DNA of 43,683 nt, taken from contig JAFUQU010000004.1 of assembly GCA_017472255.1 (NCBI GenBank), positions 1 through 43,683 on the forward strand. The letters are read 5' to 3'. Within the stretch, counting starts at the first letter, position 1, and each line of letters opens with the position of its first letter. The notes below the pieces were generated by a model, which was not told the origin of the DNA, did not search any database, and worked only from the letters and a program-made list of their open reading frames with translations. The position numbers were made by a program, and so were the translations under genes. Of this stretch, positions 28,625 to 35,049 are shown piece by piece. This stretch comes from Clostridia bacterium. Lineage in GTDB: Bacteria; Bacillota; Clostridia; Oscillospirales; CAG-272.

Positions 28625-28647
28625 AATAAATTTGTGAGGTGTCTATC

Positions 28648-28857
28648 ATGAAGGAAGGAATCCATCCCGAGTACAAGGAAGTTACCATCAAGTGCGCTTG
28701 CGGCGAAACCGTCGTAACCAAGTCCACCAAGGGCGATATGAGAGTTGAAATCTGCTCCAAGTGCCATCCGTTCTTCACCGGCAAGCAGAAGCTGGTCGAT
28801 GCTGGCGGTCGTGTGGATAAGTTCAAGAAGCGTCTTGAGCTGAGCAATAACAAGTAA
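28648..28857 (+). CDS. rpmE: 50S ribosomal protein L31
   Basis: 69 residues from ATG 28648, with GAGGTG 7-8 bases upstream; the in-frame GTG at 28639 overlaps that site. It begins [20 protein letters not shown] and contains [19 protein letters not shown], diagnostic for bacterial L31. The cysteines of CACGE and CSKCHPF make the zinc-binding (C+) form, as opposed to the zinc-independent paralogue made under zinc starvation. Monocistronic, between its own promoter and terminator. Confidence 0.97.
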   Translation: MKEGIHPEYKEVTIKCACGETVVTKSTKGDMRVEICSKCHPFFTGKQKLVDAGGRVDKFKKRLELSNNK

Positions 28858-28879
28858 TCATTGCTGCTTTCAGAGATTC

Positions 28880-28918
28880 GGGGTTCAGAGCGTCGTTCGG
28901 CGGGCTGAACCCCTTTTT
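28880..28918 (+). terminator. Intrinsic terminator of rpmE
   Basis: The stem GGGGTTCAG / CTGAACCCC (28880-28888 and 28905-28913) is followed by TTTTT, 22 bases after the stop. Confidence 0.85.
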
Positions 28919-28953
28919 CGTATCAGATTTTCCGACAAAACAGGAGGATTTTT

Positions 28954-30243
28954 ATGAACACTGAATTTGAACGCGCCGTCCTTGTGGCGGTGGATACCGA
29001 TAACATGAAGGACGGCGAGTGCGAGGTTTCGCTTGCCGAGCTGGAGCGGCTGCTGGATACGGCGGGGGGGAGCGTCTTTGCCAAGGTGGTGCAGTCGCTG
29101 GAATACCCCAACCATAAAACCTGTATCGGCAGCGGCAAGCTGAAGGAGCTGTCCGAGCTTTGCTGCGCCAACGATATCAAGCTGGTGGTCTTCGATCTGG
29201 AGCTGTCCCCGGCGCAGATTCGCAACATCGAGGACGGCATCGACTGCGATGTCCGCGTCCTCGATCGCTCCATGCTGATTCTGGATATCTTCGCTTTGCA
29301 CGCCACCACCCGCGAGGGTAAATTGCAGGTGGAGCTGGCGCAGCTGAAATACACTGCCCCCCGTCTGATCGGCAAGGGCGCGGAGCTTTCTCGTCTGGGC
29401 GGCGGCATTGGTACGCGCGGTCCGGGCGAGTCCAAGCTAGAGACCGACCGCCGTCACCTGAAACGCCGCGAGGAAACGCTGATGGCCGAGCTGGAGGATC
29501 TGGAGCGGGGGCGGATGACTCAGCGCAAGGCAAGAGAGCGTTCAGGCATCACCAAGGTTTCGATTGTGGGCTACACCAACGCGGGCAAGTCCACGCTGCT
29601 CAATCGTCTCACCGACGCGGGCATTCTTGCGGAGGACAAGCTGTTCGCCACCCTCGATCCCACCACCCGCAAGTTCACGCTGCCCTGCGGCGTGGAGATT
29701 CTGCTTACCGACACGGTAGGCTTCATCCGCAATCTGCCCCACCATCTGATCAAGGCTTTCAAATCCACGCTGGACGAGGCGGCTTATTCGGACATCCTGA
29801 TCATCCTGCTGGACGCCTCCGACCCGGAAGCCATGAGCCAGCTGGCCGTCACTGAGAAGCTGCTGGATGAGCTGGGCGCGTCCGGTAAGCCCACGCTTTA
29901 CGTCTGCAACAAGTGCGATAAGGCGGGGAGCTTCGATCATATTACGCTGACCCGGGAGAACGCGGTGGCGGTTTCCGCGCTGACTGGCGAGGGCTTGGAT
30001 GAGCTGGTGGCAAAGCTGGAATATATGGTGCAGAACGGTAAAACCGACGAGACCTTCATCATTCCCAACGCCGAACAGGGAATTGTCAACCGTTTGTATG
30101 CGTCGGCGAAGATCATCGACATCGACTATGGCAGCGAAGCTGTGACCGTCCGCGCCACGGTGGATGCCAAAACCCGGGGACAATATGACAAATACCGCGT
30201 GAAGTCGGAGGACGAGGTGGACGATGGCGAAGAAGAATACTAA
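28954..30243 (+). CDS. hflX: Ribosome-associated GTPase HflX
   Basis: 429 residues after AGGAGG. The N-terminal HflX domain has YPNHKTCIGSGKLKELSEL and VVFDLELSPAQIRNIED. The linker QLKYTAPRLIGKGAELSRLG with GGIGTRGPGESKLETDRR is diagnostic. The GTPase has G1 VGYTNAGKSTLLNRLTDAG at about 205, G3 LTDTVGFIRNLPHHLIKAFK and G4 CNKCDKA. HflX splits or rescues stalled and heat-damaged 70S ribosomes. Its 3' end overlaps yigZ by 20 bases. Confidence 0.96.
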   Translation: MNTEFERAVLVAVDTDNMKDGECEVSLAELERLLDTAGGSVFAKVVQSLEYPNHKTCIGSGKLKELSELCCANDIKLVVFDLELSPAQIRNIEDGIDCDVRVLDRSMLILDIFALHATTREGKLQVELAQLKYTAPRLIGKGAELSRLGGGIGTRGPGESKLETDRRHLKRREETLMAELEDLERGRMTQRKARERSGITKVSIVGYTNAGKSTLLNRLTDAGILAEDKLFATLDPTTRKFTLPCGVEILLTDTVGFIRNLPHHLIKAFKSTLDEAAYSDILIILLDASDPEAMSQLAVTEKLLDELGASGKPTLYVCNKCDKAGSFDHITLTRENAVAVSALTGEGLDELVAKLEYMVQNGKTDETFIIPNAEQGIVNRLYASAKIIDIDYGSEAVTVRATVDAKTRGQYDKYRVKSEDEVDDGEEEY

Positions 30244-30889
30244 ATCCTCCCCTCCCGCCGAGGAGGCTCCGAAGCTCTACACCACGCTGGAGCGTGAGGC
30301 GTCCGCCTCTTTCATCGAGAAAAAGTCGGAATTCATCGGTTATGCCGCCCCGGTGAAGACCGAGGAAGAAGCCGTCGAATTCATCCGGCGAATCCGTGCA
30401 AAGCATACCGATGCCCGGCATAACTGCTATGCCTATCAGCTCCACGGAGGCGGAACCGCCCGCTATTCGGACGACGGCGAGCCTCAGGGAACGGCGGGCG
30501 TTCCGATTCTGGATGTGATCAAAAAAAGCGGCGTGGACGACTGCTGCGTAGTAGTGACCCGTTACTTCGGCGGAATTCTGCTGGGCGCGGGGGGACTGGT
30601 GCGCGCCTATGCCAACGGCGCGAAAATCGCGTTGGAGGCGGCGCATATCGTGACCTACGAGGAATACGCCGAATTCGGCATTGTCTGTGATTACGCCGCC
30701 TATCAGAAGCTGGACTATGAGCTGCCGAAGTACGGCGTCCTCGTGGACGGAAGCGATTTCGGCGGCGATGTGACCCTGCGGCTGGCGATCAAGGCTGCCC
30801 GGTTTGACGAATTCGCTGACAAGGTGGCTGAGATGTTCGGCGGACGGGTCAGAGCCGAGCTGACAGGGAAGCGATTCGATTTCAGATAA
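30224..30889 (+). CDS. yigZ: YigZ / IMPACT family protein
   Basis: 221 residues beginning inside the end of hflX. The UPF0029 N-domain holds the signature blocks EKKSEFIGYAAPVKTEEEA, HNCYAYQLHGGGTARYSDDG, EPQGTAGVPILDV and VVVTRYFGGILLGAGGLVRA; a C-terminal DUF1949 domain follows. The family is conserved in bacteria and related to eukaryotic IMPACT, a translational regulator, but the bacterial biochemical role is not settled. Overlap with hflX suggests joint expression. Confidence 0.93.
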   Translation: MAKKNTKSSPPAEEAPKLYTTLEREASASFIEKKSEFIGYAAPVKTEEEAVEFIRRIRAKHTDARHNCYAYQLHGGGTARYSDDGEPQGTAGVPILDVIKKSGVDDCCVVVTRYFGGILLGAGGLVRAYANGAKIALEAAHIVTYEEYAEFGIVCDYAAYQKLDYELPKYGVLVDGSDFGGDVTLRLAIKAARFDEFADKVAEMFGGRVRAELTGKRFDFR

Positions 30890-30909
30890 ATCAAAATGGA
30901 GAAAGAACA

Positions 30910-31272
30910 ATGACACTGAATAAACTCACATACAACAGCATGGACATCGCCGAGGTGATATCTGATACCCCGGTGATTACAGACGCAGGCTCGGCGCTCG
31001 ATCTGCTGATGAGCGCGTCCTACGAGCTGGGCACGAAGACTATCCTCATCGACAAGCGGCTGATCTGCGAGGACTTTTTTATCCTGTCCCGGGGGCTTGC
31101 CGGTGAAGTGCTGCAAAAGTTTGTCAATTACGGCGGCCGCATCGCCATCTACGGCGATTTCACCCGCTATACCAGCAAGCCTCTGCACGACTTCATCTAT
31201 GAGAGCAACAAGGGGCGGGACGTCTGCTTCGTTCCCGATCGGGACACGGCGCTGGCGTGGCTCGCAAAATAG
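30910..31272 (+). CDS. DUF4180 domain protein
   Basis: 120 residues with GAGAAAG upstream of ATG 30910. The whole chain matches the DUF4180 pattern: VISDTPVITDAGSALDLLMS, TILIDKRLICEDFFILSRGL AGEVLQKF and RIAIYGDFTRYTSKPLHDFI, ending in DTALAWL. The fold resembles STAS/SpoIIAA-like or mutase-type alpha/beta modules. The biological role is unknown. It is the last gene of the hflX-yigZ group. Confidence 0.85.
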   Translation: MTLNKLTYNSMDIAEVISDTPVITDAGSALDLLMSASYELGTKTILIDKRLICEDFFILSRGLAGEVLQKFVNYGGRIAIYGDFTRYTSKPLHDFIYESNKGRDVCFVPDRDTALAWLAK

Positions 31273-31295
31273 TCAAATAAATTTTCCCGCAACCG

Positions 31296-31324
31296 TTGCA
31301 AAACGCGGAGATTTATGGTATAAT
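31296..31324 (+). promoter_or_regulatory. Promoter of the beta-helix protein gene
   Basis: TTGCAA (31296-31301) and TATAAT (31319-31324) have a 17-bp spacer ending TATGG (extended -10), 58 bp before the start at 31383. Confidence 0.78.
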
Positions 31325-31382
31325 GGCAGCAAGGCGGACAATTTGTCCCCAAAACTTTACCAACGGGAAGGAAATAACTGCT

Positions 31383-32801
31383 ATGTCAGACAAGCAATTT
31401 ATGCCCGAGCTGGAAAAGCTGGCTCCGGCGGACGCGAAAAGAGCGCTCGACCTGAAGGCGCAGGAAATGAAGAACGCCGTGATCTGCACACCCAACTATC
31501 AGCCAAAGGGCGAGCGGGTGATTTACGTTTCCAACAGCGGATGCGACTGCAACGACGGTCTGTCCATGGAAAAGCCCATTCGGACTCTGGCGAAGGTGCA
31601 GGAGATCACCCAGCCGGGAGATACCATCCTGTTCAAGCGCGGCGACCATTTCAGAGGAAATATCCAGGTTGACAAGGACGGCGTGACCTACGCATCCTAC
31701 GGCGAGGGCGTGAAGCCGATCATCGACTCCTCCGCCCGCAACTACGCAGACCCCGCCCTCTGGCAGGAGACCGACGCTCCCAACGTCTACGTCTGTACCG
31801 AGGAGCTGAACAACGTGGGTCTGATTCATTTTGACCCCGAATACACCTACGGACAGTACAACGAGCTGTACGGTCATATGAAGCTCCGCCATGAGGATGG
31901 CTTTGGCTACAAAAATCTGACCGGCGATCTGGATTTCTTCTCGGACAGAGAGACAAACAAGCTGTATCTTTACTCGGAAAAGGGCAATCCGGGTGAGCGC
32001 TTCGTGGATATCGAAATCGGCGCGGCGGGCAATACCTTCGGCGGCTGGGCGCACAACGTGACCTTTGACGGACTGTGGATTATGCACACCGGATGCCATG
32101 GTATCGGCTCGGGAACGACGGTGAACCGCGTGGTGCGCAACTGCGTATTCTCGTGGCTGGGCGGTTCCATGCTGGGCGGCGCCCGTCGTGCGGACGGCTC
32201 CTACAACACCACCCGCTTTGGCAACGCTGTGGAAATTTACGGCGGCTGCGAGGGCTACACCGTGGAGAACAACTGGATGTATCAGATTTACGATACCGCC
32301 GTTACCCATCAGTACGGACATTATTCCGAGGGCGACTGCATCCAGCACGACGTGCTTTACCGCGATAACCTGATGGAATACTGCTTCTGGTTCATCGAGT
32401 TCTACGACGGCGAACGTCCCGGCACGAAGCGGAATATCAAGAATGTCTACATGACGAACAACTTCTGTCGGATGGGTGGCTACGGCTGGGGCTGCAAGGG
32501 CAGAGAGGGCGGCGCGCCCATGTTCTGCGGCTCCCATGTCTGCGAGGATATCACGAACTTTGTGGCTGAGCGGAATGTGTTCTATCAGTCGCTGGGCTTC
32601 CTGGTGCGCTTTGAGAACGATCCGGGCGTGAAGAAGATTGTGGTGCGCAACAACGTTTACGTGAATCCGAAGGGCGCGAAGTTCGCCCACCTGTACGATC
32701 AGGATTATCGGTTCGACGACAGCGCGAAGGAGACATTGAAGCTGATCAACGAGGAGGAGCCGACAATCGTATTTATGCCGGCACCTGAGGTACGGTTCTG
32801 A
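31383..32801 (+). CDS. Right-handed parallel beta-helix protein (polysaccharide lyase-like)
   Basis: 472 residues from ATG 31383, which follows GGGAAGGAAA; the frame is open further upstream, but that part contains the promoter. After a helical N-terminus, VIYVSNSGCDCNDGLSMEKP with IRTLAKVQEITQPGDTILFK is the usual entry to DUF1565/pectate-lyase-like beta-helices. Repeating rungs follow (NVTFDGLWIMHTGCHGIGSG, VNRVVRNCVFSWLGGS, GYTVENNWMYQIYDTAVTHQ, CIQHDVLYRDNLMEYCFWFI). Such folds bind or cleave acidic polysaccharides. No signal peptide is visible, which is unusual for this fold and fits intracellular glycan processing as in the 3716 operon. Confidence 0.8.
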   Translation: MSDKQFMPELEKLAPADAKRALDLKAQEMKNAVICTPNYQPKGERVIYVSNSGCDCNDGLSMEKPIRTLAKVQEITQPGDTILFKRGDHFRGNIQVDKDGVTYASYGEGVKPIIDSSARNYADPALWQETDAPNVYVCTEELNNVGLIHFDPEYTYGQYNELYGHMKLRHEDGFGYKNLTGDLDFFSDRETNKLYLYSEKGNPGERFVDIEIGAAGNTFGGWAHNVTFDGLWIMHTGCHGIGSGTTVNRVVRNCVFSWLGGSMLGGARRADGSYNTTRFGNAVEIYGGCEGYTVENNWMYQIYDTAVTHQYGHYSEGDCIQHDVLYRDNLMEYCFWFIEFYDGERPGTKRNIKNVYMTNNFCRMGGYGWGCKGREGGAPMFCGSHVCEDITNFVAERNVFYQSLGFLVRFENDPGVKKIVVRNNVYVNPKGAKFAHLYDQDYRFDDSAKETLKLINEEEPTIVFMPAPEVRF

Positions 32802-32809
32802 AATTATTT

Positions 32810-32853
32810 ACGCAGTAGGTTATGATATATAGCCTACTGCGTTATTATTTTTT
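32810..32853 (+). terminator. Intrinsic terminator
   Basis: The stem ACGCAGTAGG / CCTACTGCGT (32810-32819 and 32833-32842) is followed by TATTATTTTTT, directly after the beta-helix gene. Confidence 0.8.
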
Positions 32854-32934
32854 GCTTTACATATGTATATTGCGCAAAAGTAGATGTCACGATTTGTAGA
32901 ATAAGCAGAATATGATATTTATGGAAGAAACACA

Positions 32935-32963
32935 TTGACAAATACTAAAAAATAGTATATAAT
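32935..32963 (+). promoter_or_regulatory. Perfect-consensus sigma-A promoter
   Basis: TTGACA (32935-32940) and TATAAT (32958-32963) with a 17-bp spacer are an exact consensus match in AT-rich DNA. It drives the 40-codon ORF at 33019 and probably the secreted protein at 33205. Confidence 0.82.
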
Positions 32964-33018
32964 ATAATTACAGTGAGGAAAAAGTTGGTTCGATAAGAAG
33001 AAATGAGGTGAGTGGAAC

Positions 33019-33141
33019 ATGATGATAGAACTGAACATCGATTCGCGCATGACAATGCGAGACGTGCTCTATTGTATTCGCCCTGTGCCATCATATCCGA
33101 TTAAATGTATTTGTATGCACACAGGTAGATCAATAGAATAA
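33019..33141 (+). CDS. Small ORF (40 codons), unknown
   Basis: ATG 33019 lies 8 bases after GAGGTG and 56 bp after a perfect-consensus promoter, so translation is plausible. The 40-residue product begins MMIELNIDSRMTMRDVLYCI and ends CMHTGRSIE, with three cysteines and no membrane segment. I recognise no family. Its 3' half overlaps the left arm of a long imperfect hairpin (33091-33169), so it could be a leader peptide whose translation alters RNA folding ahead of the secreted-protein gene at 33205. Equally, it could be non-coding leader RNA. Confidence 0.45.
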   Translation: MMIELNIDSRMTMRDVLYCIRPVPSYPIKCICMHTGRSIE

Positions 33142-33169
33142 CTACTTGTGTGTAATTTATCGGATATGA
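33091..33169 (+). promoter_or_regulatory. Long imperfect hairpin upstream of the secreted protein gene
   Basis: The outer stem is perfect, TCATATCCGAT / ATCGGATATGA (33091-33101 and 33159-33169). The inner stem CACACAGGTAG / CTACTTGTGTG (33118-33128 and 33142-33152) has one G-U pair, separated by an asymmetric internal loop. No T tract follows, so it is not a typical terminator; a leader RNA element or mobile-element relic is possible. Confidence 0.55.
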
Positions 33170-33204
33170 AATAAAATATAACAATATGGAAAGGGATAAA
33201 TATT

Positions 33205-33579
33205 ATGTTGAAAAACGGAAAGAAAGCAAGAACTCTGTCTCTCGTAGCTGCCTTGGCAGTTGCTGCCAGCACGCTGTTTGCTGTGCCTGCTGCCGCTCAT
33301 GATCATGTAGAGGCTGATGATGCTGTAAGCTGTATGTATGTCCTTACGCTTGCTGACGGTTCGGTTGTGTACTCGTTATCGTTAGAGGCTGCCACCTGTG
33401 GTTGTTCCAACCCTGTGTATGAGGATTATACTAGAGATGGTCCTCATAACTATATGAGGACAGATCACTATACTCCACTGGTACGTGTGTGTACAAATTG
33501 TGATTGGGAATATCATTTTGAGGGAATTGCTATTGGTGGTTGTGGAAACTTCTGCAGCCTTCCCAAGTGGCCGGGTTGA
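33205..33579 (+). CDS. Small secreted Cys-rich protein, unknown
   Basis: 124 residues, GAAAGGG upstream. A clear Sec signal peptide comes first: MLKNGKKARTLSLV, hydrophobic AALAVAASTLFAV, cleavage near PAAA-HD at about residue 33. The mature part of about 90 residues begins with a His/Asp-rich HDHVEADD stretch. Its Cys pattern (C, CGC, CTNC, C, C) with HTxx-like RTDHYTPLVRVCTNCDWEYH resembles small exported clostridial proteins with Cys-pair metal- or disulfide-binding modules. Function unknown. It is terminated by a perfect 15-bp hairpin and lies in the AT-richer island. Confidence 0.72.
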   Translation: MLKNGKKARTLSLVAALAVAASTLFAVPAAAHDHVEADDAVSCMYVLTLADGSVVYSLSLEAATCGCSNPVYEDYTRDGPHNYMRTDHYTPLVRVCTNCDWEYHFEGIAIGGCGNFCSLPKWPG

Positions 33580-33597
33580 CAAACATTAATTGAGAAC

Positions 33598-33632
33598 ATG
33601 AAACAGGCAATGAAAACATTGCCTGTTTCATA
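33598..33632. terminator. Perfect hairpin terminator
   Basis: A 15-bp perfect stem (33598-33612 and 33617-33631; core AAACAGGCAATG / CATTGCCTGTTT) with an AAAA loop follows the secreted protein gene. The T tract is part of the stem. Confidence 0.75.
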
Positions 33633-33653
33633 TACAGCAATATGGAGATGTTC

Positions 33654-34298
33654 ATGAGATATTTTGTTCTATTTCTGTGTTCCGTAATATGCATCTTATC
33701 ACTCAACTTTTTCATAGATGCACCCGAAGATGTTGAACGTAAATTGATCATCAGCCCCTATGTATTTGATGAAGGCGTTATGGACCCCAATGAATGGGAT
33801 GACAATACGAAGTTCAGTTTTGAGCCGCTTGAATTAAACGAAGTGCGACTGATGGCACCGACATCCGGTGCGGATATGTGGAACTTGAATATTTTTTTTG
33901 AATATGAGGGCGGCGTGATCGAAGCGACAGCGGAGGATGTGCAGATATCAGTTGGCGCTAATGCGAGACCATTTTATAATACGGAGGAAGGACACAAGGG
34001 ACGTTCATTTGGATATAGTAAATACATCAATGACAGCGGTTATATGGCTTTTCATCCGACTGGAGGATATGGATTTGTTGAAAAAGACGATATAACCATA
34101 CCTTATTTTGAAAAACCGGATCCTGGATATCCGGGAAAGAAATATTATATCACGGTGAAGGTGTACAAGAATGCCGGAGACGAATGGCCGATTGTGACTG
34201 CCACGCTGGAGCTTATACAGCTGGAAGATAAAACGTTGTTCAATAGAAAATCAGACATGTCTCGCTTTTTTTCCATTGAGCTAATATCATATGAATAA
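33654..34298 (+). CDS. Membrane-anchored or exported protein of unknown function, tandem copy 1
   Basis: 214 residues. ATG 33654 is chosen over 33642 because the paralogue at 34354 starts at the same place and GGAG lies just upstream. An N-terminal hydrophobic segment (RYFVLFLCSVICILSLNFF) acts as signal or anchor. The rest is acidic and beta-strand-like: ERKLIISPYVFDEG, SFEPLELNEVRLMAPTSGA, WNLNIFFEYEGGVIEATAED, YGYSKYINDSGYMAFHP-like block, KYYITVKVYKNAGDEWPIVT, and a Lys/Glu-rich end. It resembles no family I can name. The next gene is a close paralogue (about 80% identical by eye). Visibly AT-rich DNA differs from the flanking genes, suggesting acquisition. Confidence 0.7.
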   Translation: MRYFVLFLCSVICILSLNFFIDAPEDVERKLIISPYVFDEGVMDPNEWDDNTKFSFEPLELNEVRLMAPTSGADMWNLNIFFEYEGGVIEATAEDVQISVGANARPFYNTEEGHKGRSFGYSKYINDSGYMAFHPTGGYGFVEKDDITIPYFEKPDPGYPGKKYYITVKVYKNAGDEWPIVTATLELIQLEDKTLFNRKSDMSRFFSIELISYE

Positions 34299-34353
34299 AT
34301 ATAAAACAAAAAGGAAAATATCGCCTGATTTATATATGCGATAGGAAAATGTC

Positions 34354-35001
34354 ATGAGATACTTTATATTATTCCTGTGTTCCATAATATGTATCATATC
34401 ACTCAACTTTTTCATAGATACATCCGAAGATGTTGAACGGAAACTGATAATCAGCCCCTATGTATTCGAAGAAGGTGTCACCGACCCGAATGAATGGGAT
34501 GACAATACGCAGTTCAGTTTTGAACCGCTCGAATTGAATGAAGCTCGGTTAATGGCACCTACGTCTGGTGCAGGTATGTGGAATCTGAATATTCTGTTTG
34601 AGTATGAGGATGGTGTGATTGAGGTAACATCAGAGGATGTACAGATATCAGTTGGAGCAAATGCAAGACCGTTTTATGATACGGAGGAAGGGCACAAGGG
34701 ACGTTCTTATGGATATAGTAAATATATCAATGACAGCGGCTATATGGCTTTTTATCCGACAGGCGGATGCTACGGATATCATGAGATTGACGACATAAAG
34801 ATACCTTCGTTGAGCAGCCAGGAAGCTGGATATCCGGGAAAGGAATATGATATAACGGTAAAGGTATACAAGAATCCGGGAGACGAATGGCCAATTGTGA
34901 CTGCCACGCTGAAACTGGTACAGCTGGAAGATAAGAAGTTGTGGGGTGGAACTTCGGAACAGTCGCGCTATTATTCTATTGAACTGACATCCTATGAATA
35001 A
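34354..35001 (+). CDS. Membrane-anchored or exported protein of unknown function, tandem copy 2
   Basis: 215 residues starting MRYFILFLCSIICIISLNFF, with AGGAAAA 5-6 bases before the ATG. It is colinear with copy 1 over its whole length; the differences cluster in one segment (about residues 135-155, SLSSQEAGYPGKEY versus FEKPDPGYPGKKY) and in the last 25 residues, where LWGGTSEQSRYYSIE replaces LFNRKSDMSRFFSIE. Conserved WDDN, FEPLELNE and DEWPIVTATL blocks suggest a shared fold kept under selection. The 55-base gap between copies holds no promoter I can support, so they are probably co-transcribed. Function unknown; a surface, immunity or stress role is only speculation. Confidence 0.7.
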   Translation: MRYFILFLCSIICIISLNFFIDTSEDVERKLIISPYVFEEGVTDPNEWDDNTQFSFEPLELNEARLMAPTSGAGMWNLNILFEYEDGVIEVTSEDVQISVGANARPFYDTEEGHKGRSYGYSKYINDSGYMAFYPTGGCYGYHEIDDIKIPSLSSQEAGYPGKEYDITVKVYKNPGDEWPIVTATLKLVQLEDKKLWGGTSEQSRYYSIELTSYE

Positions 35002-35004
35002 CAA

Positions 35005-35034
35005 AATCCGGCAGGGATTTATCCCTGCCGGATT
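35005..35034. terminator. Terminator of pckG (minus strand)
   Basis: The perfect stem AATCCGGCAGGG / CCCTGCCGGATT is followed on the minus strand by TTTGTTATT, between the convergent genes ending at 35001 and 35050. Confidence 0.78.
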
Positions 35035-35049
35035 GCTGTTCAGTTAAAC

